Shown here in pieces: positions 37,383-46,043 of a stretch of DNA of 64,000 nucleotides (the first letter of the stretch is position 1; every line of letters begins with the position of its first letter). The notes below the pieces were generated by a model that was not told the DNA's origin, did not search any database, and saw nothing but the letters and a program-made list of their open reading frames with translations. Both the position numbers and the translations under genes were made by a program. Location: the NCBI GenBank assembly GCA_030524035.1, contig JAUNHG010000001.1, positions 616,819 to 680,818 of the forward strand, in the 5' to 3' direction. The DNA is from Kocuria sp. (GTDB lineage: Bacteria; Actinomycetota; Actinomycetes; Actinomycetales; Micrococcaceae).

Positions 37383-37778
37383 GTGTTCGGTATCAGTGGA
37401 GCAGAAGCAATCGTGTTGATTGTGGTCGCGCTGCTTGTGATCGGCCCGGAACGTCTGCCGGAATACGCGCAGAAACTTAAGGAAGCGGTCAAAGCGGTCC
37501 GCCGGTACGCCAGTGGCGCCAGGGACGACCTCCGCGAAACATTAGGCCCGGAAGTCACGGATGTTGATTGGCGCAAACTGGACCCGCGTCAATATGACCC
37601 CCGCACGATCGTCCGGGAAGCTTTGGCTGAAGCGGACCAAGAAGACGCCGAACAACGACGTCGCGAAGCACGCGCGGCTGAATCTGATACCCGCCGGGGG
37701 GAACAGGACCAGCGCAGTCGCGCCCTCGTGCGCCTAGCCCCGGGGCAACGAGCCCCCTTTGATTCCGAAGCTACCTGA
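37383..37778 (+). CDS. tatB: Sec-independent translocase protein TatB
   Basis: Single-helix Tat subunit, 131 residues, which binds twin-arginine signal peptides with TatC. The start GTG 37383 gives VFGISGAEAIVLIVVALLVIGPERLPEY: short N-terminus, membrane helix and the GPERLPEY hinge, then an amphipathic helix and a charged tail. Earlier in-frame codons run into the previous gene. The helix begins FGISGAE, as in actinobacterial TatB next to sigE. tatA and tatC are not in the window. Confidence 0.92.
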   Translation: MFGISGAEAIVLIVVALLVIGPERLPEYAQKLKEAVKAVRRYASGARDDLRETLGPEVTDVDWRKLDPRQYDPRTIVREALAEADQEDAEQRRREARAAESDTRRGEQDQRSRALVRLAPGQRAPFDSEAT

Positions 37779-37805
37779 CTTTTTGCGGCGGTGGCCGTCT
37801 GTGGG

Positions 37806-38981
37806 TTATCGGGGGCTGATGCCCAGTGATTTACCGACCAAGTTTCGTGGACCATCAAGATCTGCTGCAATCTTGCTGAGCACCTGAGCAGCAGGGGATT
37901 CTGGATCCGACCACACCACGGGACATCCTGAGTCCCCGGCTTCACGTAACCTCATATCCAACGGTACTGATCCCAGCACATCAACCGGGTACCCTAGACG
38001 CTCGCTGAGGGACGCGGCAATCTGTGCGCCACCGCCTGCCCCGAAAATATCCAACACACTGCCATCTGGCATGACCATGCCAGACATGTTCTCCACCACG
38101 CCCGCCACAGTTTGTTCCGTCATGGCGGCTACTGTGCCAGCCCGCTGCGCAATACCCGTGGCTGCTTGCTGGGGTGTGGATACCACCAAAACCTTGGAAC
38201 GCGGAAGTTTTTGTCCCACAGAAATCGCGACGTCACCGGTACCCGGTGGCAAGTCCAACAACAGGTGGTCCAGATCCCCAAAATGAACATCGGCTAGGAA
38301 CTGCTCAATGGCACGGTCCAACAACGGGCCACGCCACACCACCGGGGTGCTGGAATCGGTGAACATTCCGATCGAAATCACCTTGACGCACCCCGCAGCG
38401 CCATCGTCGCGCCGCGCGGTTTCGGGAACATCCACCACGGCGGGCAAAATCATGTCATCCACTTTGGTGGGGCCGTGATGAATGCTGAACAGGCCGGGGA
38501 TAGAAAACCCATGGATATCCGCATCCACCACACCCACTTGACGGCCACGGGCAGCCAAAGCGGCAGCTAGGTTAGCGGTCACAGAGGATTTTCCAACCCC
38601 GCCTTTACCGGAGACCACCGCGTGTACACGAGTTAACGAATGGGGGTCCGCAAACGGGATGGAACGGGTGTGTCCTAAACGCTCCTTGAGTTCCTGCCGT
38701 TGTTGCGGGGTCATGACTCCCAGCTCCACTACAACCCGTTGAACACCCTCCACCTGGGTGAGGGCTGATTCCAGATCGTGTTCGATGGTGGAACGTAGGG
38801 GACACCCCGAAATGGTCAACAGCACTTCCACCACCGCTGTGCCATCCGGTTCCAGTACGGCCCGTTGCACCATGCCCAGTTCCAGAAGGGGGCGCTGCAA
38901 TTCAGGATCTTTAACGGTGTTGAGCGCCTGGTATAGCCGGGAATCCACGGTGGGCTGAGGGGAGGAGTTTTCAGCGTGCAC
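37806..38981 (-). CDS. mrp: Mrp/NBP35 family Fe-S cluster carrier ATPase
   Basis: Iron-sulphur cluster carrier of about 391 residues. An N-terminal MIP18/DUF59 domain (VKDPELQRPLLELGMV; SGCPLRSTI) is fused to the P-loop domain: deviant Walker A SGKGGVGKSS, VDADIHGFS, LLLDLPPGTGD. The classical CxxC of ApbC-type carriers is not seen in the usual C-terminal place. A longer frame starts at GTG 38996; I prefer GTG 38981 with GGGGG 6 bases upstream. The start overlaps the DUF1003 gene by 11 bases, so they are coupled. Confidence 0.9.
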   Translation of the reverse strand: MHAENSSPQPTVDSRLYQALNTVKDPELQRPLLELGMVQRAVLEPDGTAVVEVLLTISGCPLRSTIEHDLESALTQVEGVQRVVVELGVMTPQQRQELKERLGHTRSIPFADPHSLTRVHAVVSGKGGVGKSSVTANLAAALAARGRQVGVVDADIHGFSIPGLFSIHHGPTKVDDMILPAVVDVPETARRDDGAAGCVKVISIGMFTDSSTPVVWRGPLLDRAIEQFLADVHFGDLDHLLLDLPPGTGDVAISVGQKLPRSKVLVVSTPQQAATGIAQRAGTVAAMTEQTVAGVVENMSGMVMPDGSVLDIFGAGGGAQIAASLSERLGYPVDVLGSVPLDMRLREAGDSGCPVVWSDPESPAAQVLSKIAADLDGPRNLVGKSLGISPR

Positions 38982-39585
38982 GCGATTCCCCCACACCGCC
39001 CTTTTTCTTCTTTTTCATGTGCGGAGTGCTGCCCTGCGCCTGGGCTTTTTTGACGCTGGGCGCAGAGTCTGCGGTGTCGTCCCGTTCCTCCACGAGTTCC
39101 TGGAGAAGGTCACGAATTTCCGCGCGGACAAAGTCTCGGGTGGCCACCTCGCGTATGGCCATACGCAGGGAGGCAATTTCACGGATCAAGTACTCAGTAT
39201 CGGCCAGATTTTCTTCATCGCGTTTGCGGTCCTGCTCGGCAATTACTCGGTCACGGTCATCTTGCCGGTTCTGGGCCAACAGCAGCAACGGTGCGGCGTA
39301 GGACGCTTGTAGGGAGAGCATGAGGGTAAGCAGCGTGAAATTCAGCGCGCGAGGGTCGAACTGTAACTGTTCCGGCATCAAGGTGTTCCACCCTAACCAC
39401 ACCGCCACAAATACAGTCATCCACAGCAAGAACTGTGGGGTGCCCATAAACCGGGCAAAACCTTCCGTCATTTGCCCAAAAGAATCTGGGTTGGGCCGCA
39501 GACGGTCCCACACCCCATGCCGTAGCCCGGAGGGAGTATCCAAACCGGAAGGACGGCGCTCGGAGTTCGTACGACTTTCACTCAT
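38971..39585 (-). CDS. DUF1003 membrane protein
   Basis: 204 residues with two hydrophobic helices (about 48-66 and 82-102) around the DUF1003 signature LSLQASYAAPLLLLAQNRQ and DRDR, followed by a charged coiled region and a Lys-rich end (KKKKKGG). Function unknown. The gene is stacked between the MgtE-N/CBS gene (8-base overlap) and mrp (11-base overlap), an arrangement I recall in other actinobacteria. Confidence 0.88.
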   Translation of the reverse strand: MSESRTNSERRPSGLDTPSGLRHGVWDRLRPNPDSFGQMTEGFARFMGTPQFLLWMTVFVAVWLGWNTLMPEQLQFDPRALNFTLLTLMLSLQASYAAPLLLLAQNRQDDRDRVIAEQDRKRDEENLADTEYLIREIASLRMAIREVATRDFVRAEIRDLLQELVEERDDTADSAPSVKKAQAQGSTPHMKKKKKGGVGESRAR

Positions 39586-40882
39586 AGAGTCGGCCCACTT
39601 TCCGCACCGGAGTGCCGTCGTCCCAGGTCCGCCAGTCGTCCGGGAGGAGATCGTCCAGGACGTCGTCGATGGTTACCGCCCCCACCACGCGACGGTTTTC
39701 GTTGACCACGGGAATGATAGTGAGGTCGTAGGTTGCCAGTTCCTTGGCCACGTCAGAGATCGGTGCCATATCTCGAATTGGTTCAATGGAGGTATCCAAC
39801 ATGCTCCCTAAAGGTTCCGGGGGCGGAACTCGCAGTAACTGTTGCATGTGCACCATGCCCAGGTAACGGCCGGTGGGGGTTTCCAAGGGGGGGCGGCACA
39901 CGAAGACCGCCGCAGCCACAGCGGGTGATACCTCTTCTTGTCGGATCGCTGCCAGCGCATCCGCCACGGTGGTTTCGGGGGAAAGGATGATCGGAACCGG
40001 GGTCATCATGGATCCCGCTGTTCCTTCCTCGTATTCCAACAAGCGGCGGACATCTTCGGCTTCCTCGGGCTGCATGAGCTGCAGTAGGTCCTCGGCTTGG
40101 GATTCTGGGAGCTCGTTGAGCAAATCGGCAGCGTCGTCGGGTTCCATTTCTTCCAGAACGTCAGCGGCGCGCTCCACGTCAAGGCTAGTCAAGATAAAGA
40201 CCTGGTCCTCTTCCGGTAGCTCTTGCAACACATCCGCCAAACGGTCGTCATGCAGTTCACCGGCGATTTCAAGTTTGCGTTTGGGGGAGAGCCCATGCAG
40301 TTCCTCCGCCATATCCGCCGGTTGGTCCTCCTCGTGTGCATGAACCCACTGGGTGGCCGCTTGGGGGCCCACACTGGCCAGATCCCGGGCGTCTTCCCAG
40401 GCGACCACCAAAGTTTCGCCAGGGCGTCTGCGCATGAGCCCCCCGGTGGTGCTGGAACGCCGCACAAATAATTCCGTGAGCTGCCAGTCACCGGAGCGCG
40501 CCGGTTCCATGGCCATATCCACAATGGTCGCGGTGCCGGAGCCATCTAGTAGGGCGACGTGCTGGTCAAACATTTCCCCGATCACCAGGGTTTCTTGGCC
40601 GCGTTGTTGGAACCGTCGCAGGTTCACTAACCCGGTGCAGACCACACGTTTGGAATCCATGCTGGTCACGCGGGTCATCGGGACAAAAACCCGCCGCTTT
40701 CCGGGAACTTCCACCACCATTCCCACCACAATCGGGCGTTTGACCTGCCCACTCCGTCTGGCGCCGGGTGTACGGCGTACCACCACAAAATCCCGCAGGC
40801 GGCCCACTCGGTCCCCCAGGGGGTCGAAGACATCCAGACCGATGAGTCGGCCGATGAAGATCTTTTCTAGGGAGCTGCTCAC
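39578..40882 (-). CDS. MgtE N-domain/CBS protein without transporter domain
   Basis: 434 residues. N-terminal PRC-barrel-like part (FIGRLIGLDVFDPLGDRVGR), then MgtE_N superhelical repeats (LDVERAADVLEEMEPDDAADLL, split: AADVLEEMEPDDAADLLNEL) and a pair of CBS domains (MMTPVPIILSPETTVADAL; PISDVAKELATYDLTIIPVV). These are the magnesium-sensing cytosolic parts of the MgtE transporter, but no membrane helices follow, so it is a sensor or regulator rather than a transporter. Start GTG at 40882 with TAGGCT 6 bases upstream (leaderless layout). Function uncertain; a link to DUF1003 is implied by the overlap. Confidence 0.85.
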   Translation of the reverse strand: MSSSLEKIFIGRLIGLDVFDPLGDRVGRLRDFVVVRRTPGARRSGQVKRPIVVGMVVEVPGKRRVFVPMTRVTSMDSKRVVCTGLVNLRRFQQRGQETLVIGEMFDQHVALLDGSGTATIVDMAMEPARSGDWQLTELFVRRSSTTGGLMRRRPGETLVVAWEDARDLASVGPQAATQWVHAHEEDQPADMAEELHGLSPKRKLEIAGELHDDRLADVLQELPEEDQVFILTSLDVERAADVLEEMEPDDAADLLNELPESQAEDLLQLMQPEEAEDVRRLLEYEEGTAGSMMTPVPIILSPETTVADALAAIRQEEVSPAVAAAVFVCRPPLETPTGRYLGMVHMQQLLRVPPPEPLGSMLDTSIEPIRDMAPISDVAKELATYDLTIIPVVNENRRVVGAVTIDDVLDDLLPDDWRTWDDGTPVRKVGRLYE

Positions 40883-40888
40883 TACACC

Positions 40889-40894
40889 AGCCTA
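40889..40894 (-). promoter_or_regulatory. Candidate -10 (TAGGCT) for MgtE-N/CBS operon
   Basis: TAGGCT fits TANNNT and ends 6 bases before the GTG at 40882; no ribosome-binding site. Confidence 0.45.
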
Positions 40895-40920
40895 ATGGGC
40901 AGGTGGGGGATGATGGGTGC

Positions 40921-41607
40921 ATGAGCCTTTTTGATCAACGCCCAAATTCCTTGACACGCAGCGGCATTCCCGACGGCCAAGTGATCGGCAGTTTCTCAAA
41001 ATACGCCGATGCCCAAAAAGTCGTCGACCACCTGTCGGACCAACAATTTGAGGTCAAAGCGGTGTCGATCGTGGGTCATGATCTGCATTCCATCGAGCAA
41101 GTCACAGGTCGGTTGACGTATCCACGGGTGGCACTGTTATCCGCATGGCAAGGCGTCATGTTCGGGCTGTTTTTTGGTGTGATTCTTGCCCTGTTTGGCA
41201 GCGGCGGATGGGGGATGCCCGTGCTGCTGACCGCCCTGTTAGGCGCGGCCTTTTGGATGATCCTGGGCGTGGTGAGTTTTGCCGCACAACGCGGACGCCG
41301 TGACTTCACCTCTGTGTCGACGGTGGTAGCGGCCCGGTACGACGTCGTAGCGCGAGCCGACCTTGCCGCTGCGGCACGCCAGAGCCTAGAGGGGCTCAAC
41401 CTGGCCGGTCTCCACTCCACCGTCACGGACACGCCGGATGCTCCCTCGCAGCCCCAGCAGTCGACTGCATCAGGAGCTCAAGAGTCCACCAGCAAGTCCT
41501 CGCGTAGCGACTGGGAATTGCCAGATGGCAGCCCACGGTATGGGGTGCGCCTGGACCCCTCGGATACGAATAGCTCGTCCTCTCATGACCAACCACACCA
41601 GTCTTGA
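40921..41607 (+). CDS. General stress protein 17M/YflT-like membrane protein
   Basis: 228 residues. The N-terminal 75 residues form a YflT-type domain (VIGSFSKYADAQKVVDHLSD; FEVKAVSIVGHDLHSIEQV), followed by two adjacent membrane helices (about 78-97 and 101-121), a basic linker and a long Ser/Gln-rich disordered tail. In Bacillus this domain marks general-stress proteins; the role here is unknown. ATG 40921 is chosen over GTG 40903 because the family begins after it. GATGAT 6 bases upstream is at best a weak -10. Confidence 0.75.
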   Translation: MSLFDQRPNSLTRSGIPDGQVIGSFSKYADAQKVVDHLSDQQFEVKAVSIVGHDLHSIEQVTGRLTYPRVALLSAWQGVMFGLFFGVILALFGSGGWGMPVLLTALLGAAFWMILGVVSFAAQRGRRDFTSVSTVVAARYDVVARADLAAAARQSLEGLNLAGLHSTVTDTPDAPSQPQQSTASGAQESTSKSSRSDWELPDGSPRYGVRLDPSDTNSSSSHDQPHQS

Positions 41608-41617
41608 AAATAGGGTG

Positions 41618-43177
41618 TTACGCCCGGTGTGCGGCCATCCACGCTTCCACCTGATCGGGGTCCCGAGGCAGGGCGGCGGATAGATTTTCGTTGCCGTCTT
41701 GGGTGACCAGGATGTCATCTTCAATGCGTACCCCAATGCCCCGGTACTCCGGGGGAACGGAGAGGTCTTCGGCCTTAAAGTACAACCCAGGCTCAATGGT
41801 GAAGACCATGCCAGGTTCAATGACAGCGTCCTGGTACATCTCCCGGCGGGCTTGCGCACAGTCGTGAACGTCCAAGCCCAGGTGATGGCTGGTGCCGTGA
41901 GGCATCCATCGACGGTGCTGCTGGCCCTTGGCGGACAGGCTGACGTGCGCGGGAACCGGAAGTAAACCCCACTGCTCCAACCGGGTGGCCAGAACCTCCA
42001 TGGCGGCGTCGTGGACGTCACGGAACTGGCGCCCAGGAACCGCCACGGCGGACGCCGCATCGGCGGCGTCCAACACAGCCTGGTAAACCTTGCGCTGGAT
42101 AGGGGAGTAATGGCCATTGACAGGCAGGGTCCTGGTGATATCTGCCGTGTACAGCGAATCCCGTTCAACCCCTGCGTCCACCAAAAGCAGATCCCCGTCA
42201 CGCACGGCTCCGGTGTTCCGAATCCAATGCAGCACCGTGGCGTTGTTTCCCGCTGCGGCAATGGTGTCGTACCCCAGGTCATTGCCGTCAGCGCGGGCCC
42301 GAGCAAAAAACGCAGCCTCCACTACACGCTCGCCACGGGCCGCTTGGGTGGCCGCTGGTAAAGCTTTGACGACATCGGCAAAGCCCCGGATGGTGGTGTT
42401 GACGGACTCCCGGAGCTCTGTGATTTCATGAGCATCTTTAATCAGCCGCAGTTCAGATAATGCTGTCAGTAGTTCGGCATCCTGTTGCTGTGCTTCGTCC
42501 AGGTCAAGGTCAGCGGCAACTCTTGCAGCGGTCACCATATGATCCACAGAAGAATCCTGTCCCGCGATCATGCGCACGCGGACCCCACCGCTGGCAGGGT
42601 CTCCCACATTTTTGGATACGGCGGATTCCACACCGGAAAGATCAGCCGTCGCAATGCCATATGCACTGCTGATTTCCGTGAGCGTGGGACGATCCCCCAC
42701 CCAGAACTGTCCGTTGCGGACGTCTGCGTAGAACTCTCGGGTGTCACGGCCTGCCATGGGATGAAAGAACAATGTGGCCACGTGGTGGCCGCCGTCGTCG
42801 CCGGTACCCTGCTCTACCGGCTCTAAGACAAGGACCGCGTGGGGTTCATGATCCGCTCCTAAGCCGGTTAAATGCGCAAAAGCTGAGTGCGGGCGGAACC
42901 GGTAATCGGTGTCATTGGAACGTACTTTGGGCTCGCCTGCGCTGATCACCAGCCGTTCACCGACGAACGCTGCAGATATTCTCCGACGCCGATCCGCCGC
43001 AAAATCGGCTACGGCTTCACGGGGTGCATGATGGTCCGGAATGTGGGCCCACTGCGAAGCCATGAACTGCTGAAAAGCATCCGAATCTGGGGACCTGCTC
43101 CGGTTGTCTTCGCTGACGTCTGCTGCGTGATGGGTGGTGGGCTCAGGCGACGACGACCCGTCCTGTGTGGTGGTCAT
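41618..43177 (-). CDS. Aminopeptidase P family metallopeptidase (M24B)
   Basis: Xaa-Pro aminopeptidase of 519 residues, cleaving N-terminal residues before proline, cytoplasmic. N-terminal creatinase-like domain (about 50-240) then the pita-bread fold with all metal ligands: VDAGVERDSLYTADITR (two Asp), HGTSHHLGLDVHD (His), FTIEPGLY (Glu) and GVRIEDDILV (Glu). ATG 43177 has CGGAG upstream; the frame extends 8 codons further without support. Divergent from the PHP gene. Confidence 0.92.
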   Translation of the reverse strand: MTTTQDGSSSPEPTTHHAADVSEDNRSRSPDSDAFQQFMASQWAHIPDHHAPREAVADFAADRRRRISAAFVGERLVISAGEPKVRSNDTDYRFRPHSAFAHLTGLGADHEPHAVLVLEPVEQGTGDDGGHHVATLFFHPMAGRDTREFYADVRNGQFWVGDRPTLTEISSAYGIATADLSGVESAVSKNVGDPASGGVRVRMIAGQDSSVDHMVTAARVAADLDLDEAQQQDAELLTALSELRLIKDAHEITELRESVNTTIRGFADVVKALPAATQAARGERVVEAAFFARARADGNDLGYDTIAAAGNNATVLHWIRNTGAVRDGDLLLVDAGVERDSLYTADITRTLPVNGHYSPIQRKVYQAVLDAADAASAVAVPGRQFRDVHDAAMEVLATRLEQWGLLPVPAHVSLSAKGQQHRRWMPHGTSHHLGLDVHDCAQARREMYQDAVIEPGMVFTIEPGLYFKAEDLSVPPEYRGIGVRIEDDILVTQDGNENLSAALPRDPDQVEAWMAAHRA

Positions 43178-43253
43178 GTGGCTCCGTTCGGGTTCTCGCA
43201 CCGGATTGTTGGCGCAAAGGTCTGTGCTGCTCTAATCGTGCCAGGATGGGGCT

Positions 43254-44129
43254 ATGAAGATCGACCTCCATACTCACTCGACGGCCTCGGACGGAACTCA
43301 ACCGCCCGCTCAGGTCATGGTTTCTGCAGTCGAGGCGGGATTGGACGCGGTGGCGTTAACGGACCATGACACCACGGCTGGGTGGGTGGAGGCCGCTGAG
43401 GCCGCTGCACAGACAGGCTTGACCCTAGTGCGCGGCACCGAGATTTCCTGCCAGACCGAACACGGTGTTTCGGTGCATATGCTCTCTTACCTCCAAGACC
43501 CTGACTACCTGCCGTTGAAACGGGTCATGGAACGGGCGCGGACTTCCCGATTAACCCGTGCGCGGCGCATGGCAGAGCTGATCGGTAAGGACTACCCGAT
43601 CACGTGGGACATGGTGCAACAACACGTAGCCGACGGAGCCACCGTGGGACGCCCTCATCTGGCGGATGCGCTGGTAACAGCGGGTGTGGTAGCGGACCGT
43701 ACTGAAGCCTTCAACACGGTGCTGCACCCACGTTCTGGCTACTACGTACCGCATGAAGCCCCAGACCCCGTCACAGCAGTGCGTTTGGTCCGTGAAGCTG
43801 GGGGAGTCCCGATCATGGCCCACCCCATGGCCACCACACGTGGAAGGGTGGTGGACGACCGCGCCTTGATCGCGTTCATTGATGCCGGGTTGGCCGGACT
43901 CGAAATCGCTCACAGGGACAACCCCCAGGCCGCACGTGCGCATCTATCGCAGTTAGCGGCCCACTACGACTTGATCGTCACGGGGTCATCCGATTACCAC
44001 GGGGCGGGTAAACCCAACCGCCTGGGGGAAAACTTGACCTCAATTCGGTCACTGCGCCGTATCGAGGAACAATCCAGTGGAACCACACCTATTTTGTGGG
44101 CGTCAACAGCCCCAGCGGCTTCCCCGTAG
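43254..44129 (+). CDS. PHP-domain phosphoesterase (YciV/RNase AM-like)
   Basis: 291 residues, stand-alone PHP domain with metal ligands MKIDLHTHSTASDG, LTDHDTTAG, GTEISCQ, PHLADAL, MAHP and SDYHGAG. Related enzymes hydrolyse 3',5'-nucleotide bisphosphates or trim short 5' RNA ends. CAGGAT ends 6 bases before the ATG, a near match to the leaderless layout seen elsewhere in the window. A downstream convergent DEAD-box gene is 10 bases away. Confidence 0.88.
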   Translation: MKIDLHTHSTASDGTQPPAQVMVSAVEAGLDAVALTDHDTTAGWVEAAEAAAQTGLTLVRGTEISCQTEHGVSVHMLSYLQDPDYLPLKRVMERARTSRLTRARRMAELIGKDYPITWDMVQQHVADGATVGRPHLADALVTAGVVADRTEAFNTVLHPRSGYYVPHEAPDPVTAVRLVREAGGVPIMAHPMATTRGRVVDDRALIAFIDAGLAGLEIAHRDNPQAARAHLSQLAAHYDLIVTGSSDYHGAGKPNRLGENLTSIRSLRRIEEQSSGTTPILWASTAPAASP

Positions 44130-44138
44130 GTCTGTGGG

Positions 44139-45704
44139 TTAGTCCTGTGTGGTCGCTGATTCGTTGTTGATCACACGACGACGGCGTCGTCTGCGCGCCG
44201 CACCTTCCGTGGAACGATCACGGGCTGTGGCAGTTCCGTTTCCAGAGCGTTGGGGTGTTTTCCGCCCGGTGTTGGAGGATTGAGTCCGGCTACGCCCGGT
44301 CCCACGCCCGGTTTTTTGACGTCCTTGAGTGTTTTTACTGCTCTTATCTTTATTGCCGGGACCTCCCAGATCTTCAAGATTTTCTGCTGCCAAACCGGCG
44401 TGGGTGCGTTGGCTTTTGGGCAGGCGACCCTTGGTACCTTCCGGGATGCCCAAGTCCGTGTACAGATGAGCGGACGAGGAATACGTTTCCCGGGGTTCCT
44501 GAACTCCGAGCTCCAGGGTTTTGTCAATCAAGCGCCACCGTGGCACATCATCCCAGTCCACAAACGTCACGGCGGTGCCTTTGTGGCCAGCACGACCGGT
44601 GCGTCCCGTGCGGTGCAGAAAAGTTTTGTCGTCTTCTGGACACTGATAATTAATCACGTGCGTGACGTCGTCGACGTCAATGCCACGGGCCGCCACATCG
44701 GTGGCTACCAGCACGTCCACTTTGTTATTGCGGAACGCCCGCAATGCTTGTTCACGTGCGCCTTGGCCAAGGTCCCCGTGCAGCGGCGCAGCGGCGAACC
44801 CACGTTGGGTGAGTTCATCAGCGACTTTGGCTGCGGTGCGTTTGGTCCGGGTGAAGATGATGGTTTTGCCACGCTCTCGGGCCTGGAGAATGCGGGCAAC
44901 CACCTCATCCTTATCCAGGTGGTGTGCACGGTAAATGACTTGGCGGATATCCGCTTTGGTGGTTCCTTCATCCGGGGCAGCGGCACGGATATGCATAGGC
45001 TTTGACATGTACCGACGGGCCATAGCAACGACCGGGCCGGGCATGGTGGCGGAAAACAACATGGTGTGCCGCAGGCGTGGAACGGTGGAGAGAATCTTTT
45101 CGACATCGGGGAGGAACCCGAGATCCAGCATTTCGTCCGCTTCGTCCAGCACCACGGTCTTGATCTGGGAGAGGTCCAGGTGGTGTTGCCTATTCAGGTC
45201 GATCAAACGACCCGGGGTGCCGACAACCACCTCCGTACCCTTCTGCAGGGCGTCAATTTGTGGTTCGTACGCACGGCCACCATAAATGGTCAGCACGCGC
45301 GCGTCTCGGGTGGCGGCAGCTGTGGAAAGATCCGAGCCCACCTGAACCGCTAATTCCCGAGTGGGAACAATGATGAGTGCCTGTGGGGCTCCCGGGCGTT
45401 GAAGCTGTTGCCATTCGGGGTCTTGCCGCCCCACCACACGCTGAATAACCGGGATGCCAAAGCCCAGGGTTTTGCCCGTGCCCGTCTTGGCCTGTCCGAT
45501 GATGTCTTGCCCGGTTAATGCTACGGGCAATGTCATCGCTTGAATGGGGAAGGGAGAGGTGATGCCTTCAGCTGCCAGTGCCTCCACGATGTCCTGGCGG
45601 ACGCCGAAATCCGCAAAAGACGTGGGAGCATCTTTGATGGCTTCCGGTGTGGCTTCTACAGAGGTTTCAGCTACCTGTTCGATGCTGTCGGTGTTCTCGG
45701 TCAT
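44139..45704 (-). CDS. DEAD-box ATP-dependent RNA helicase
   Basis: RNA helicase of about 521 residues. Q-motif near SFADFGVRQDIVEALAAEGI and PFPIQAM; motif I AKTGTGKT; Ia PTRELA; II VLDEADEML; III SATMP; V ATDVAARGIDV; VI HRTGRTGRAGHKG, all intact. A basic, Ser/Gly/Arg-rich tail of about 75 residues ends in a run of seven arginines (RRRRRRR), probably RNA-binding. ATG 45704 is chosen as the frame upstream runs into the spacer after DUF3107 and has no similarity. Likely cold-shock or ribosome-assembly role (inference). Confidence 0.92.
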   Translation of the reverse strand: MTENTDSIEQVAETSVEATPEAIKDAPTSFADFGVRQDIVEALAAEGITSPFPIQAMTLPVALTGQDIIGQAKTGTGKTLGFGIPVIQRVVGRQDPEWQQLQRPGAPQALIIVPTRELAVQVGSDLSTAAATRDARVLTIYGGRAYEPQIDALQKGTEVVVGTPGRLIDLNRQHHLDLSQIKTVVLDEADEMLDLGFLPDVEKILSTVPRLRHTMLFSATMPGPVVAMARRYMSKPMHIRAAAPDEGTTKADIRQVIYRAHHLDKDEVVARILQARERGKTIIFTRTKRTAAKVADELTQRGFAAAPLHGDLGQGAREQALRAFRNNKVDVLVATDVAARGIDVDDVTHVINYQCPEDDKTFLHRTGRTGRAGHKGTAVTFVDWDDVPRWRLIDKTLELGVQEPRETYSSSAHLYTDLGIPEGTKGRLPKSQRTHAGLAAENLEDLGGPGNKDKSSKNTQGRQKTGRGTGRSRTQSSNTGRKTPQRSGNGTATARDRSTEGAARRRRRRRVINNESATTQD

Positions 45705-45741
45705 ATGTGTAGGGGGGTTCCTTGTACCTTGTTCGGGCGGA

Positions 45742-45978
45742 TCAGGAGGCGGACACTCCAGGCATGAAACCCACTTTGCGTCGGGATTCACTACCGATTT
45801 CCACATAGGCAATACCCGCTGTGGGGACCATGGTGGTGTTGTCTTTGGTGTCCTTCAGCGTCAACACAGCTCCTTCTGTCAGAGCTGCGGCGATGGCCTC
45901 TTGCGCTTCCTGGGCATTGAGGGGGGAGTCCACCACGATTTCACGGGCCACATGCTGGATACCTATTTTGATGTCCAC
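45742..45978 (-). CDS. DUF3107 small protein
   Basis: 78 residues: MDIKIGIQHVAREIVVDSPL at the start, LTEGAVLTLKDTKDNTT and VGFMPG at the end, a complete actinobacterial DUF3107 protein of unknown function. It is on the same strand between the TetR and DEAD-box genes, its usual neighbourhood in this group. GGAGGC lies 5 bases before the ATG. Confidence 0.92.
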   Translation of the reverse strand: MDIKIGIQHVAREIVVDSPLNAQEAQEAIAAALTEGAVLTLKDTKDNTTMVPTAGIAYVEIGSESRRKVGFMPGVSAS

Positions 45979-46043
45979 GGTGCCTCCTTCAGGCGATTAA
46001 TGCGGGAAAACAACGGTCTTACCGGGCTCATCTTAAGAAGGTG

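Noticed and set aside
44250..45005. 251-codon plus-strand ORF opposite the DEAD-box gene
   Set aside because: It lies wholly antisense to a clearly conserved helicase, has no family similarity and no ribosome-binding site; it follows from the codon bias of the other strand.
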